Of a stretch of 64,000 nucleotides of DNA, positions 46,386-55,508 are shown in pieces (positions within the stretch are counted from its first letter, which is position 1; the number at the start of each line of letters is the position of its first letter). Made by a program: the position numbers and the translations under genes. The DNA is taken from positions 916,513-980,512 of the forward strand of contig NZ_SEON01000001.1 of NCBI RefSeq assembly GCF_004152845.1, read 5' to 3'. The DNA is from Sphingobium fuliginis. GTDB lineage: Bacteria > Pseudomonadota > Alphaproteobacteria > Sphingomonadales > Sphingomonadaceae. The notes beneath the pieces were generated by a model, which worked only from the letters and a program-made list of their open reading frames with translations, did not search any database and was not told where the DNA came from.

Positions 46386-47318
46386 TTACGCGCTTGGGCC
46401 ATGGTCGGCAACCTGCCCTTCCGGTCGCTCATCCAGCCAGTGCCGCAGCAGATGCCAGGCGACCGCCATCGGCGGCGGCGCGATGAAGGGCGCGTCCTCT
46501 TCGCCAGCCATCGCGGCGCGAACGCCAGCCTCGTCGCACCAGAAGGCATGTTCGATCTCATTTTCATCGATCTTCAGCGCGTCGTCATCGGCCTGCGCCG
46601 TGCAGGCGATCATCAGCGAGGAGGGGAAGGGCCAGGGCTGGCTGGTCACATAGCGCACGGCATGGGTGGCGACGCCCGCTTCCTCCTTGATCTCGCGGAT
46701 GACGGCTTCCTCCAGCGTCTCGCCCGGCTCGACGAAGCCGGCCAGCGCCGAATAGCGCCCCGCCGGCCAGCTATGCTGCCGCCCCAGCAACACCCGCCCG
46801 CGATGTTCGGCCAGCATGATCACCACCGGATCGACGCGGGGGAAATGCTCGGCCCGGCACGACCCGCATCGCCGCGACCAGCCCGCCTTGACCGGCGCCG
46901 TGCGCTGCCCGCACACCGAACAGAAGCGATGCCGCGCATGCCAGGCCAGCAGGCTGCGCGCCGCGCCGTAGAGGGCAACCTCATGCCCCGGCACCTCATC
47001 CGCCAGCGCACGGCTGCGCGGCGTGGCGAAGAAGCTGTCCGGCGCATCCGCCAGCAGTTCCACGAAGATCGGCCGCTGCTGCTCATCCACGCCCAGCAGC
47101 GCATGATGCTCGATCCAGGCATCGTCCGGCAGCGGCTCCATGACCAGATGCCCGCCCTCGACCACCGGCTCCAGCCCTTCCAGCACGACGCGGCGCGCCA
47201 GCGGCGAGGCAAAGGCCTCCGCCAGCAAAGCGGGATTGGTGCGGACATGGTCGACCCGGTCCAGCCGTCCCCCGCCAAAGGCCACGAGCCGCGAATAGGG
47301 GGCGTTAGAGCCGTGCAT
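46386..47318 (-). CDS. nudC: NADH/NAD+ diphosphatase (NudC-type Nudix hydrolase)
   Basis: A 310-aa Nudix enzyme. Zinc-ribbon cysteines occur in FCSVCGQRTAP and RRCGSCRAEHFP, followed by the Nudix box GFVEPGETLEEAVIREIKEE and the NudC-specific SQPWPFPSSLM. NudC hydrolyses NAD(H) and removes NAD caps from RNA. It overlaps mutY by 14 bases and lies upstream of pmbA by 48 bases on the same strand. Length is near 260-310 for the family. Confidence 0.93.
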   Translation of the reverse strand: MHGSNAPYSRLVAFGGGRLDRVDHVRTNPALLAEAFASPLARRVVLEGLEPVVEGGHLVMEPLPDDAWIEHHALLGVDEQQRPIFVELLADAPDSFFATPRSRALADEVPGHEVALYGAARSLLAWHARHRFCSVCGQRTAPVKAGWSRRCGSCRAEHFPRVDPVVIMLAEHRGRVLLGRQHSWPAGRYSALAGFVEPGETLEEAVIREIKEEAGVATHAVRYVTSQPWPFPSSLMIACTAQADDDALKIDENEIEHAFWCDEAGVRAAMAGEEDAPFIAPPPMAVAWHLLRHWLDERPEGQVADHGPSA

Positions 47319-48375
47319 CGTCCATTCTCTCCTTCATCGCTGCCTCGGCGGCGCGAGCGAACAGGGTCGGCAGGCCCGCCTTCCCGATGTCCGCCACGGG
47401 CCACCATTCGCCCTCGCCGGGCGGCGTCACGTCCGGCCCCACATGGGCATGGTGCACCGTCAATGCGAGGGAGAAATGGGTAAAAACATGCGCGACTGGC
47501 TCGGCCACCCGCCGCCATGGCGCGGCAAGCGGCGGCGTCGCGTCGGGCGCATCGTTCCAATCCGACGAAGGCAGCGCCCGCATGCCGCCCAGCATGCCCT
47601 TGTCGGGCCGCCGCACCAGCCAGACATGTCCGTCGGGCCGCTCGATCCACCAGCCATGGCCCAAGCGGTGCGGCTTGGCCTTCTTCGCCGCCTTGACCGG
47701 GAAAGCGGCGGGATCGGCGGTGCGGAAAGCCGCGCAATCCTCCCGCAAGGGGCAAATGCCGCAGGCGGGGTTGCGCGCCGTACAGATGGTCGCGCCCAGG
47801 TCCATCATCGCCTGCGCGAAGTCCCCGGCGCGGGCATCGGGCGTGATCGCGTCGGTCGCGGCGCGAATCTCCGGGCGCGCCGCGGGCAAGGGCGTGGCGA
47901 TGGCGAAAAGCCGCGCCACCACCCGCTCGACATTGGCGTCGACCACCACGGCGCGCCGCCCGAAGGCGATCGCCGCCACCGCCGCCGCCGTATAGGCGCC
48001 TACGCCCGGCAGGGCGCGCAGGCCCTCTTCGGTATCGGGAAACACCCCGCCATGGTCGTTCGCCACCGCCCGGGCGCAGGCCAGCAGATTGCGGGCGCGG
48101 GCATAATAGCCCAGCCCTGCCCAGGCGGCCATGACCTCGGCATCCTGTTCCGCCGCCAAAGCCGCCACATCGGGCCAGCGCTGCGTGAATTTCGCGAAAT
48201 AGGGCCCGACCGCCGCCACCGTGGTCTGCTGGAGCATCACCTCCGACAGCCAGACGCGATAGGGATCGGCGGCATTGGCCCCCGGCGGGGCGCGCCAGGG
48301 CAGTCTGCGCGCATGCACATCGTAATGAGCGAGCAGATCGGATGCTATTTTCTGGATGTTACCCTCGACGCGCAT
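47305..48375 (-). CDS. mutY: A/G-specific adenine DNA glycosylase MutY
   Basis: A 356-aa base-excision repair enzyme removing adenine opposite 8-oxoguanine. The catalytic Glu45 lies in WLSEVMLQQT. The helix-hairpin-helix is LPGVGAYTAAAVAAIAFGRR, the catalytic Asp is in VVVDANVERVVARL (usually VDGNV), and the [4Fe-4S] cysteines are in TICTARNPACGICPLREDC. A Nudix-like C-terminal domain (about 230-340) recognises oxoG. It is the first gene of a minus-strand run with nudC and pmbA, divergent from the DUF721 gene 26 bases away. Confidence 0.95.
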   Translation of the reverse strand: MRVEGNIQKIASDLLAHYDVHARRLPWRAPPGANAADPYRVWLSEVMLQQTTVAAVGPYFAKFTQRWPDVAALAAEQDAEVMAAWAGLGYYARARNLLACARAVANDHGGVFPDTEEGLRALPGVGAYTAAAVAAIAFGRRAVVVDANVERVVARLFAIATPLPAARPEIRAATDAITPDARAGDFAQAMMDLGATICTARNPACGICPLREDCAAFRTADPAAFPVKAAKKAKPHRLGHGWWIERPDGHVWLVRRPDKGMLGGMRALPSSDWNDAPDATPPLAAPWRRVAEPVAHVFTHFSLALTVHHAHVGPDVTPPGEGEWWPVADIGKAGLPTLFARAAEAAMKERMDDARL

Positions 48376-48401
48376 GCCGCCCCTATGCCATTAAGCGAGG
48401 C

Positions 48402-48944
48402 ATGACGGAACGCCCCCCGACTCCCAAAATGAAAAGCCGCAAGTCGGATGCGGAAGACCGCCCGCGCATCGGCGCGCCGCGCCGAATCGCGGACCTGATG
48501 CCCGCCATCGGCGCCGCCGCCTTCCGCAAGTTCGGCTTCGTCCAGTCCAGCATCGTCACCCGCTGGGCGGAGATCGTCGGCCCGCATTATGCGGCGATCA
48601 GCGAACCCGAATCGATCCGCTTCCCGGTCGGCAAGAAGGCGGGCGGCACATTGCAGCTCACCGTCATGAGCGGCCATGCACCGATGATCCAGCATGTGCT
48701 GCCCGACATTGTCGAACGGGTGAACCGCTTCTTCGGCTATGCCGCCGTCGCCCGGGTGGCGATGAAACAGGGGATGGTCCAGGCAAGGGAACCGGAACGC
48801 CCCCCCCCCCCGGTCAACCTCAAACCCATTCCGGTCGAGCTGGGCGATTCCCTGCGCGACATTGGCGATCCGGAACTGCGCGCGGTGCTGGAATCCCTGG
48901 CGCAAGGGCTGGCCAACAGCAGCGGTTTGCCCAAGATCAGCTAG
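48402..48944 (+). CDS. DUF721 (DciA-like) protein
   Basis: A 180-aa protein of the DUF721 family: FRKFGFVQSSIVTRWAEIVG, FPVGKKAGGTLQLTVMSGHA and MIQHVLPDIVERVNRFFGY. In other bacteria a DUF721 protein (DciA) loads or regulates the replicative helicase. The C-terminal part holds a run of 11 cytosines (48801-48811) coding for prolines. It begins 26 bases from mutY on the other strand. Two DsbA-type genes and smc follow on the plus strand. DciA assignment is by family only. Confidence 0.85.
   Translation: MTERPPTPKMKSRKSDAEDRPRIGAPRRIADLMPAIGAAAFRKFGFVQSSIVTRWAEIVGPHYAAISEPESIRFPVGKKAGGTLQLTVMSGHAPMIQHVLPDIVERVNRFFGYAAVARVAMKQGMVQAREPERPPPPVNLKPIPVELGDSLRDIGDPELRAVLESLAQGLANSSGLPKIS
48801..48811 (+). 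repeat. homopolymer of 11 cytosines inside the DUF721 gene
   Basis: Eleven consecutive C encode part of an Arg-Pro-Pro-Pro-Pro stretch. A one-base slip would change the reading frame for about the last 45 codons. Confidence 0.9.
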
Positions 48945-49014
48945 TATCGCAGTTGAGCAGTTCAAACTTGACAACCTCAGCCGTGACAGGGGCGGCGCAT
49001 CACTGGACCACCGC

Positions 49015-49686
49015 ATGACGAAAATCCGTTTGGCTTTCCTCGCCCTGCTCGCCATTTCCGCGAGCGCATCCCTGTCCGCATGGGCCGCCCCCGCCGCCGA
49101 CTGGCTGGGCCGGATCGCCCTCTCTCCCATGGGCGGCCATGTGCTGGGCAATCCCGCCGCGCCGACGAAGCTGGTCGAATATGTCAGCTACACCTGCTCG
49201 CACTGCGCCCATTTCGTGGGAGAGGCCAGCGAGCCGCTTCGCGCCCGTTATGTGAAGGGCGGCACGCTGAGCGTCGAAGTGCGCAACGCGGTGCGCGACC
49301 GATATGACCTGACCGCCGCGCTGCTTGCCCGCTGCGGCGGCCCGAGGCGCTTCTTCGGCAATCATGAGGCGCTGTTCGCCAATCAGGATGCCTGGATGGA
49401 AAAGCTCCAGGCCTATGAGAAAGACGCCGCCAAGCCCGCCGACCAGAAGGCCGCGCTGCGCGACATCGGGCAAAAGACCGGCCTCTACGCCCTGATGGCG
49501 AAGCGCGGCTACAAGCCCGCCCAGCTCGACGCCTGCATCAACGATCCCGCATCGATGAAGCAGATCCTCGCCATGACGGACGAAGCCTGGAACAAGCTGC
49601 GGATCGGCGGCACGCCTGCCTTCACGCTAAACGGCACGCTGGTTCATGGATCGGACTGGACGCGGTTGCAGGCTGCATTGCCCTGA
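49015..49686 (+). CDS. DsbA-family thiol oxidoreductase (1)
   Basis: A 223-aa thioredoxin-fold protein with signal peptide (IRLAFLALLAISASASLSAW). The active site CSHC lies in SYTCSHCAHFVGEA, and the cis-proline loop is RIGGTPAFTLNGTL. It likely oxidises thiols in periplasmic proteins or acts with a DsbB or DsbD partner. The ATG at 49015 was chosen for the signal peptide. It precedes a second DsbA-like gene by 48 bases. The two share the CSHC core and the LARCGG block. Confidence 0.9.
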   Translation: MTKIRLAFLALLAISASASLSAWAAPAADWLGRIALSPMGGHVLGNPAAPTKLVEYVSYTCSHCAHFVGEASEPLRARYVKGGTLSVEVRNAVRDRYDLTAALLARCGGPRRFFGNHEALFANQDAWMEKLQAYEKDAAKPADQKAALRDIGQKTGLYALMAKRGYKPAQLDACINDPASMKQILAMTDEAWNKLRIGGTPAFTLNGTLVHGSDWTRLQAALP

Positions 49687-49734
49687 TCTAAACCCTTCGA
49701 CGACAACGCCCGACGATACGGAGCCCAGAACAAC

Positions 49735-50469
49735 GTGAAAGCCCTTTCCGGACTTGCCCTGATCGCCCTCAGCCTGACCGTCGCCGCCTGCGGCAAGAAG
49801 GAAGGAGGCAGCGCCACCTCCGCCGAACCGGTCGCCGCCGTCGCCGCGCCGGCCGGCACCAAATGGTCGGAGACGATCGCCACGACGCCCGACGGCCATT
49901 TCGTCATGGGCAATCCCAATGCGAAGGTGAAGCTGGTCGAATATGGCTCCTACACCTGTTCGCACTGCCGCGACTTCGCCGCCGAATCGGCCGAGGAGAT
50001 CAGGCAGATCGTCGATTCCGGCAAGATGAGCTTCGAATTCCGCAACTATGTGCGCGATCCGATCGACATTTCGACGGCGCTGCTGGCCCGTTGCGGCGGC
50101 AAGGACATCTTCTATCCGCTGTCCGACCAGTTCTTCGCCAACCAGAACGCCATGTTCGAAAAGGCGCAGGCGCTGGGCGACGAAAGGTACAAGGCGCTGA
50201 TGAGCGCGCCCCCGGCCCAGCGCTTCGGCCAGCTCGCCGCCGCCGTCGGCCTGGTCGACTTCGCCAAGCAGCGCGGCATATCGGAAGATCAGGCGAAGCA
50301 ATGCCTGGCCGACACCGCCGCCGCCGAAAAGCTGGCCAAGGGCGTAGAGGACGCCAATCAGCAATATAAGATCGAGGGCACGCCGACCTTCATCCTGAAC
50401 GGCGTGACGGTGGAGAACACCGCCGCCTGGCCCGCGCTGCGCACGAAGCTCAAGGAAGCGGGGATCTGA
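49735..50469 (+). CDS. DsbA-family thiol oxidoreductase lipoprotein (2)
   Basis: A 244-aa lipoprotein: signal MKALSGLALIALSLTVAACG with lipobox VAAC (Cys19), then a DsbA-like domain with CSHC in GSYTCSHCRDFAAE and cis-Pro loop KIEGTPTFILNGVTV. The lipid anchor would hold it at a membrane, in contrast to the soluble neighbour. The start codon is GTG at 49735. The two genes look like a tandem duplication with diverged termini. The pair lies directly ahead of smc, 80 bases away. Confidence 0.9.
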   Translation: MKALSGLALIALSLTVAACGKKEGGSATSAEPVAAVAAPAGTKWSETIATTPDGHFVMGNPNAKVKLVEYGSYTCSHCRDFAAESAEEIRQIVDSGKMSFEFRNYVRDPIDISTALLARCGGKDIFYPLSDQFFANQNAMFEKAQALGDERYKALMSAPPAQRFGQLAAAVGLVDFAKQRGISEDQAKQCLADTAAAEKLAKGVEDANQQYKIEGTPTFILNGVTVENTAAWPALRTKLKEAGI

Positions 50470-50549
50470 TTGGACAAGGGGGGGCTGACATCGTCGGTCC
50501 GGCTTCCTGCTGATGGCGGGGCGGCTCCGCGCTGCCCCGATCTTGCACG

Positions 50550-53500
50550 ATGCAGATAAAGCGCCTCAAGCTCTCCGGCTTCAAGAGCTTCGTCGACCCG
50601 ACGGAGCTGCGCATCGAACCCGGCCTGACCGGCATTGTCGGGCCCAATGGCTGCGGCAAGTCGAACCTGCTGGAGGCGATCCGCTGGGTCATGGGCGAAT
50701 CCAGCGCCAAGTCGATGCGCGGCGGCGGCATGGAGGATGTGATCTTCGCGGGCACCTCCACCCGCCCGCAGCGCGATTTCGCGGAAGTCTCGCTGCTCAC
50801 CATCCAGGAACAGGGCGAGCTGTTCAATGCGGTGGAAGTCGGTACGGACGGGGAACTGGAAGTCACCCGCCGGATCGAGCGCGGGGCGGGCAGCGCCTAT
50901 CGCGCCAATGGCCGCGACCTCCGGGCGAAGGACGTGTCGCTGATCTTCGCGGACGCCGCCACCGGCCCGCATAGCCCCGCTCTGGTCAGCCAGGGGCGCA
51001 TCGCCGCCGTGATCGCCGCCCGCCCGCAGGAACGCCGCGCCATGCTGGAGGAAGCGGCGGGCATTTCCGGCCTGCATGTCCGGCGCAAGGATGCCGAACA
51101 GAAGCTGCGCGCCGCCGAAGCGAATCTGATGCGGCTGGACGAAATCCTGTCCGACATGGACGCCCGCGCCAACAGCCTGCGGCGTCAGGCCAAAGCGGCG
51201 GAGCGCTATATCCGCCTGTCGGAGCAGATCCGCATTGGCGAGGCGCGGGTGATCTTCGCCCGCTGGCGCGAGGCCGCCGCCAGCGCGGACGCCGCCCGTG
51301 CCGAAGCCAAGCAGGCCGAAAGCGCCGTCGCCGCCGCGCAGGAGGCGCAGCAGGCAGCAGCCGTCCATGCCAATGCCGCCGTCGAAACGCTTGCGCAGAG
51401 ACGCGCCGCCGCCCAGGCCGCCCGCGACGCCGCGAGCGAAGCAGGCCACAAGCTCGCCGCGCTGCGCACCGAGCGCGACGGCGTGGTCCGCCGCCTCCAC
51501 GACCTCGCCCAGCAGGCCGCACGGCTGGAAGAGGACAGGGAGCGGGAAGGCACGCTCGCCAACGACGCGGCGGAGGCCATTGCCCGCCTCGCTGGCGAGA
51601 TCGCCGTGCTCAAGGCGCGCATCGCGCAAACCGAAGCGATGCGTCCCGATTTCGCCGGGCGCATCGCCCGCGCGGAGGATACCGCCCGCGACGCCGAACT
51701 CGATCTTGCCAAGGCGATGGCGAAGCAGGCGGGCGAGCAGGCGGAACTGCGCGTGGCAGAGGCTGCGCTGGCCGCTGCGCGCACCCGCCTCGACCGCGCC
51801 TCCCGCGAGGCGCAGCGGCTGGAAGCCGAAGCCGCCGCGCTGCCCGACCCGGCGCCGCTGCAAGGGAAAAGGGCCGAAGCGATCGCGGCCCAGCAGCAGG
51901 CCGGCACCGACCGCGACGCCGCCGAAGCCGCGATCCGCGCCGCCGAGACCAGCCGTGCCGAAGCGGCCGAGGCCCGTGCCGCCGCCGAAGCCGCCCTGTC
52001 CTCCGCCCGCGCCACCCTTGCCGCGCTCGACAGCGAAGCCGCTGCGCTCCAGCGCGCCGTCGACAGCGGCACAGGCAACCGCAGCCGCGCGCTCGACCGG
52101 CTGAAGGCGGCGCCCGGCTATGAACGCGCGCTCGCGGCGGCGCTGGGGGACGATCTGGAAGCGCCCATCGCGACCGAAGGCAAGCGGCGCTGGGCCGGCG
52201 CCGCCGCGCTCGCCGGCGACCCGTCCTTGCCCGAAGGCTGCGCCGCCCTCTCCGCCCATGTCACCGCCCCGCCCGAACTCGCCCGCCGTCTGGCGCAGGT
52301 CGCGGTGGCGGACGGCGACGAAGGCCAGGTCCTTGCGGTCGGCCAGCGTCTCGTCACCAGGGACGGACAGCTTCGCCGCTGGGACGGCTATGTCGCCATC
52401 GAGGGTGGCGCCGCCGCCGCCGAACGGCTGATCCGGCTCAACCGCCTCGAAGCCATTGCCGCCGCCCGGCCTGCCGCCGAAGCCGAGGTCGAGACGGCCC
52501 GCGCCGCGCAGGACGCCGCCTCGATGCGCGAGCGGGAGGCGGCCCAGACGCTGGCCGCCGGCCGCACTCAGCTTGCGGATGCGGACCAGCGGCTGCGCAC
52601 CGCCCTGCGGGCCGCCGATGAAGCCGCCACCGCGCTCGAACGGCTGATCGGGCGCCGCGAGGCGATAGAGGAGCGGTTGAGCGAAGCCCGCGGCGACCTC
52701 GCCGCGGCGCAGGCCGAGCATGACAAGGCGCAGGCCGGCCGCGCCGCCATGCCCGATGGGGAGGAGACCCGCGCCCAGGTCGCCACGCTGCAGCAGGCGA
52801 GCGAGAAGGCAAGGCTCGCCGTCAGCCAGCTACAGGCCGATCAGGCGCTGGCGGATCGCGCGCTCGCCAGCGACCGCGAACGCATGGCCGCCGCCGATGC
52901 GGAGGCCAGGGGGTGGCGCGCCCGTGCCGGCGAAGCGGCCAAGCGCATCGCCGCCATGGTCGAGCGTGGCGAGGGCATAGCGAAGGAACGGGCCGAGATC
53001 GCGGACCAGCCGGACGGTCTGGCCGCCGCCATCGCCATGTTGAGCGAGCAGGGCGACACATTGACGCAGGCCGCGGACGCCGCCCGCCGCGAGGAAAGCG
53101 AAGCCGAAGCCGCGCTCCGCGCCGCCGAACAGCGCGCGGCGCAGGCGGGCGAAGCGCTCGCCAACGCCCGCGAAGCCCGCGCCACCGCCGCCGCGCGTGC
53201 CGAGGCGGCGGATGAGAAGCGGGTCGAAACCAACCGCCTCTCCGGTGAACGCTTCGAGTGCCCGCCGCCGGTCCTGCCGGAGAAACTGGGTTTCGCCAGC
53301 GCCGACATCCGCATCGCCCAGAGCGAGCAGGCTGAGCATGACCGGCTCGTCACCGAACGCGAGCGCATCGGCCCGGTCAACCTCGTCGCCGCGCAGGAAC
53401 TGGAGGAGCTGGAGGCCACGCAGGCCAACAGCCGCGCCGAAAGCGAGGAACTGACCCAGGCGATCAACCGCCTGCGCGGCTCCATCGGCAGTTTGAACAG

Positions 53501-53993
53501 GGAGGGGCGGCAGCGCCTGCTCGCCGCGTTCGAGGCGGTGGACGGTCATTTCCGCCGCCTGTTCACCACCCTGTTCAACGGCGGCCAGGCGCATCTGGAA
53601 CTGATCGACAGCGACGATCCGCTGGAAGCGGGGCTGGAGATCATGGCCCAGCCGCCGGGCAAGAAGCTCGCCGCCTTGACGCTCCTTTCCGGCGGCGAGC
53701 AGGCGCTGACCGCCGTCGCCCTGATCTTCGGGCTGTTCCTGACGAACCCCGCGCCGATCTGCGTCCTGGATGAAGTCGACGCGCCGCTGGACGACGCCAA
53801 TGTCGAGCGTTTCTGCGACCTGCTCGACGCCATGGTGGGGCAGACCGACACGCGATACCTGATCGTCAGCCATAATGCGGTGACGATGGCGCGCATGCAC
53901 CGGCTGTTCGGCGTGACGATGGTGGAACGGGGCGTCAGTCGGCTGGTTTCGGTCAATCTGGGCGGCGCGGAGGCACTTCTGGCGGCGGAATAG
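50550..53993 (+). CDS. smc: SMC chromosome-segregation ATPase
   Basis: A 1147-aa SMC protein, full length. Walker A GPNGCGKSN is at 31-39; long coiled coils (about 160-480 and 620-970) flank a hinge (about 490-600). The C-terminal ABC half has LTLLSGGEQALTAVAL and Walker B ICVLDEVDAPLDDANVERF. With ScpAB it organises and segregates the chromosome. The coiled coils are unusually alanine- and arginine-rich. No scp genes are near. The ATG has no strong ribosome site. Confidence 0.97.
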   Translation: MQIKRLKLSGFKSFVDPTELRIEPGLTGIVGPNGCGKSNLLEAIRWVMGESSAKSMRGGGMEDVIFAGTSTRPQRDFAEVSLLTIQEQGELFNAVEVGTDGELEVTRRIERGAGSAYRANGRDLRAKDVSLIFADAATGPHSPALVSQGRIAAVIAARPQERRAMLEEAAGISGLHVRRKDAEQKLRAAEANLMRLDEILSDMDARANSLRRQAKAAERYIRLSEQIRIGEARVIFARWREAAASADAARAEAKQAESAVAAAQEAQQAAAVHANAAVETLAQRRAAAQAARDAASEAGHKLAALRTERDGVVRRLHDLAQQAARLEEDREREGTLANDAAEAIARLAGEIAVLKARIAQTEAMRPDFAGRIARAEDTARDAELDLAKAMAKQAGEQAELRVAEAALAAARTRLDRASREAQRLEAEAAALPDPAPLQGKRAEAIAAQQQAGTDRDAAEAAIRAAETSRAEAAEARAAAEAALSSARATLAALDSEAAALQRAVDSGTGNRSRALDRLKAAPGYERALAAALGDDLEAPIATEGKRRWAGAAALAGDPSLPEGCAALSAHVTAPPELARRLAQVAVADGDEGQVLAVGQRLVTRDGQLRRWDGYVAIEGGAAAAERLIRLNRLEAIAAARPAAEAEVETARAAQDAASMREREAAQTLAAGRTQLADADQRLRTALRAADEAATALERLIGRREAIEERLSEARGDLAAAQAEHDKAQAGRAAMPDGEETRAQVATLQQASEKARLAVSQLQADQALADRALASDRERMAAADAEARGWRARAGEAAKRIAAMVERGEGIAKERAEIADQPDGLAAAIAMLSEQGDTLTQAADAARREESEAEAALRAAEQRAAQAGEALANAREARATAAARAEAADEKRVETNRLSGERFECPPPVLPEKLGFASADIRIAQSEQAEHDRLVTERERIGPVNLVAAQELEELEATQANSRAESEELTQAINRLRGSIGSLNREGRQRLLAAFEAVDGHFRRLFTTLFNGGQAHLELIDSDDPLEAGLEIMAQPPGKKLAALTLLSGGEQALTAVALIFGLFLTNPAPICVLDEVDAPLDDANVERFCDLLDAMVGQTDTRYLIVSHNAVTMARMHRLFGVTMVERGVSRLVSVNLGGAEALLAAE

Positions 53994-54011
53994 CTGATCC
54001 TATTTTCGTAA

Positions 54012-54041
54012 CCGTCATTCCCGCGGAATCGGAAATGACGG
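54012..54041. terminator. hairpin between convergent smc and phospholipase D genes
   Basis: Arms ccgtcattcc and ggaaatgacgg (one bulge) in the 57-base gap. Neither side has a T-run. It looks like one of the intergenic palindromes found in this genome. Confidence 0.4.
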
Positions 54042-54050
54042 AAAAGAGAG

Positions 54051-55508
54051 CTACCCCCCCTCCGTCCATCCACGCATCCGGCGGAAAAGTCCGCGCTCCG
54101 TGATCGGCTCCAGCATCTCGCCCGGTCCTTCGGGATCGAGCACCTCATGATCCGCCAGCCAGGCCTGCACGTCGTTCAGGTCAGGCGTCACATAGGGCCG
54201 CAAGGTCCGTCCCGGCCTGTCGCGCAACTGTTCGATGGCCGCGATCAGCCCACGCTCGGCAATCACCGCCGCCACGCGCTCGACGGGCAGGTCTAGATGC
54301 TCCGCGACCAGATCGTCGCGGATCCCCCGGATCGCATCCTCGCGCCCCGCATTGGCGGGCAGCGCGGAATCGATCGTCACGTCGCATTCGGTGTCCAGCC
54401 GCATCGAGCGGTTGTTCATGTTGGACGATCCGACGCGCAGCACCCGATCGTCGACGATCAGTATCTTGGCATGGACATAGATCGGCTCCCCCCGCGCGGT
54501 GAAGGGATGATAGAGCCGGAACCGGTCATGGACGTCCCGAGCCTTCAGCGCCTCGAACAGCCGGGCGCGGGCCGTGTCCATCGCCTGCTGCTCCAGCCAG
54601 CCATCGGCCTGTTCCGGGTTGACGATGACGATTTCCGGCCCGTTCTCTTCCGCCAGCCGCGCCGCAATCGCCTCGGCAATGCGGCGGGAGGCGAAATATT
54701 GGCTCTCCGCGTAGATATACCGCCGCGCCGACGCGATCTGGTTCACATAGAGCCGCTCGATCTCGATCAGCGGCTCCTGATCCTCCATCTCCGGCGCGGA
54801 GCGGGATATGGCGATGTCGACATCCTCGAACTGCACCGGCAACGCATCGGGCCAGCAATCCTGCTCGCCCTCGACCGGCGCCAGTTCCCCGCCGCCCGCA
54901 CCCGTCCACCGCGCCCGCGCATGCTGGCCCAGCGCCGCGGCCACCGGTCCCTGCAAGGCGGTCGTCGCGTCATGCCAGGGGCCATAGGGCGAGCCGTCCG
55001 GGTGCCGCCGCCATGGTTCCTCATCACGGTGATGCCGCGTGTCCCAGCGGTCGGCCGTCATGTCGATCCCGCCGCAAAAGGCGAAGCAATCGTCGATCAC
55101 CACGATCTTCTGATGGTGGGAGGCGGCGGTCGGATGATGGCTGTCCAGCTTTACGGTGATGCGCGGATTGGCCATCCAGCGGACCGTGGTGAACAGGTTG
55201 GACGGACGCACCATGGACTTCATCGCCCCGACATCCCATCGCAGCAGGAATATCTCCAGTTCCGGGGTCCGCTCCACCAGCCAGCTTATGAAATCCCCGA
55301 TCACCGTGGGCGCGCCGTCGCTCGCCTCATCCTCCCGGATCAGCGTGATCGCGGCATCGAAGTCCCAGCCGATCAGCATGATCCGCTGCTTCGCCTTCAT
55401 CATCGCGGCGCGGGCATGGCGGAAATAGGCATCCGCATCGATGATCACGCTGGCCTTCAGCGCCCGCGCGATCCGCCAGCAATCCTCTCCCTCGCGCGGA
55501 CCGTTCAT
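54051..55508 (-). CDS. Phospholipase D-family protein
   Basis: A 485-aa protein with two HKD catalytic motifs: His132-Lys134-Asp139 in SHHQKIVVIDD and His346-Lys348-Asp353 in YVHAKILIVDD. Both are complete with following GG/GS residues (FCGGIDMT; LRVGSSNMNNRS). The product could be a phospholipase D or a cardiolipin synthase-like enzyme; there is no signal peptide or membrane helix. It overlaps ubiA by ATGA and is transcribed in the same direction. An upstream extension of 71 codons is only the ubiA gene in another frame. Confidence 0.88.
   Translation of the reverse strand: MNGPREGEDCWRIARALKASVIIDADAYFRHARAAMMKAKQRIMLIGWDFDAAITLIREDEASDGAPTVIGDFISWLVERTPELEIFLLRWDVGAMKSMVRPSNLFTTVRWMANPRITVKLDSHHPTAASHHQKIVVIDDCFAFCGGIDMTADRWDTRHHRDEEPWRRHPDGSPYGPWHDATTALQGPVAAALGQHARARWTGAGGGELAPVEGEQDCWPDALPVQFEDVDIAISRSAPEMEDQEPLIEIERLYVNQIASARRYIYAESQYFASRRIAEAIAARLAEENGPEIVIVNPEQADGWLEQQAMDTARARLFEALKARDVHDRFRLYHPFTARGEPIYVHAKILIVDDRVLRVGSSNMNNRSMRLDTECDVTIDSALPANAGREDAIRGIRDDLVAEHLDLPVERVAAVIAERGLIAAIEQLRDRPGRTLRPYVTPDLNDVQAWLADHEVLDPEGPGEMLEPITERGLFRRMRGWTEGG

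Noticed and set aside
50358..52721. 787-aa minus-strand frame opposite smc
   Set aside because: Gly/Ala-rich antisense shadow of the smc coiled-coil region.
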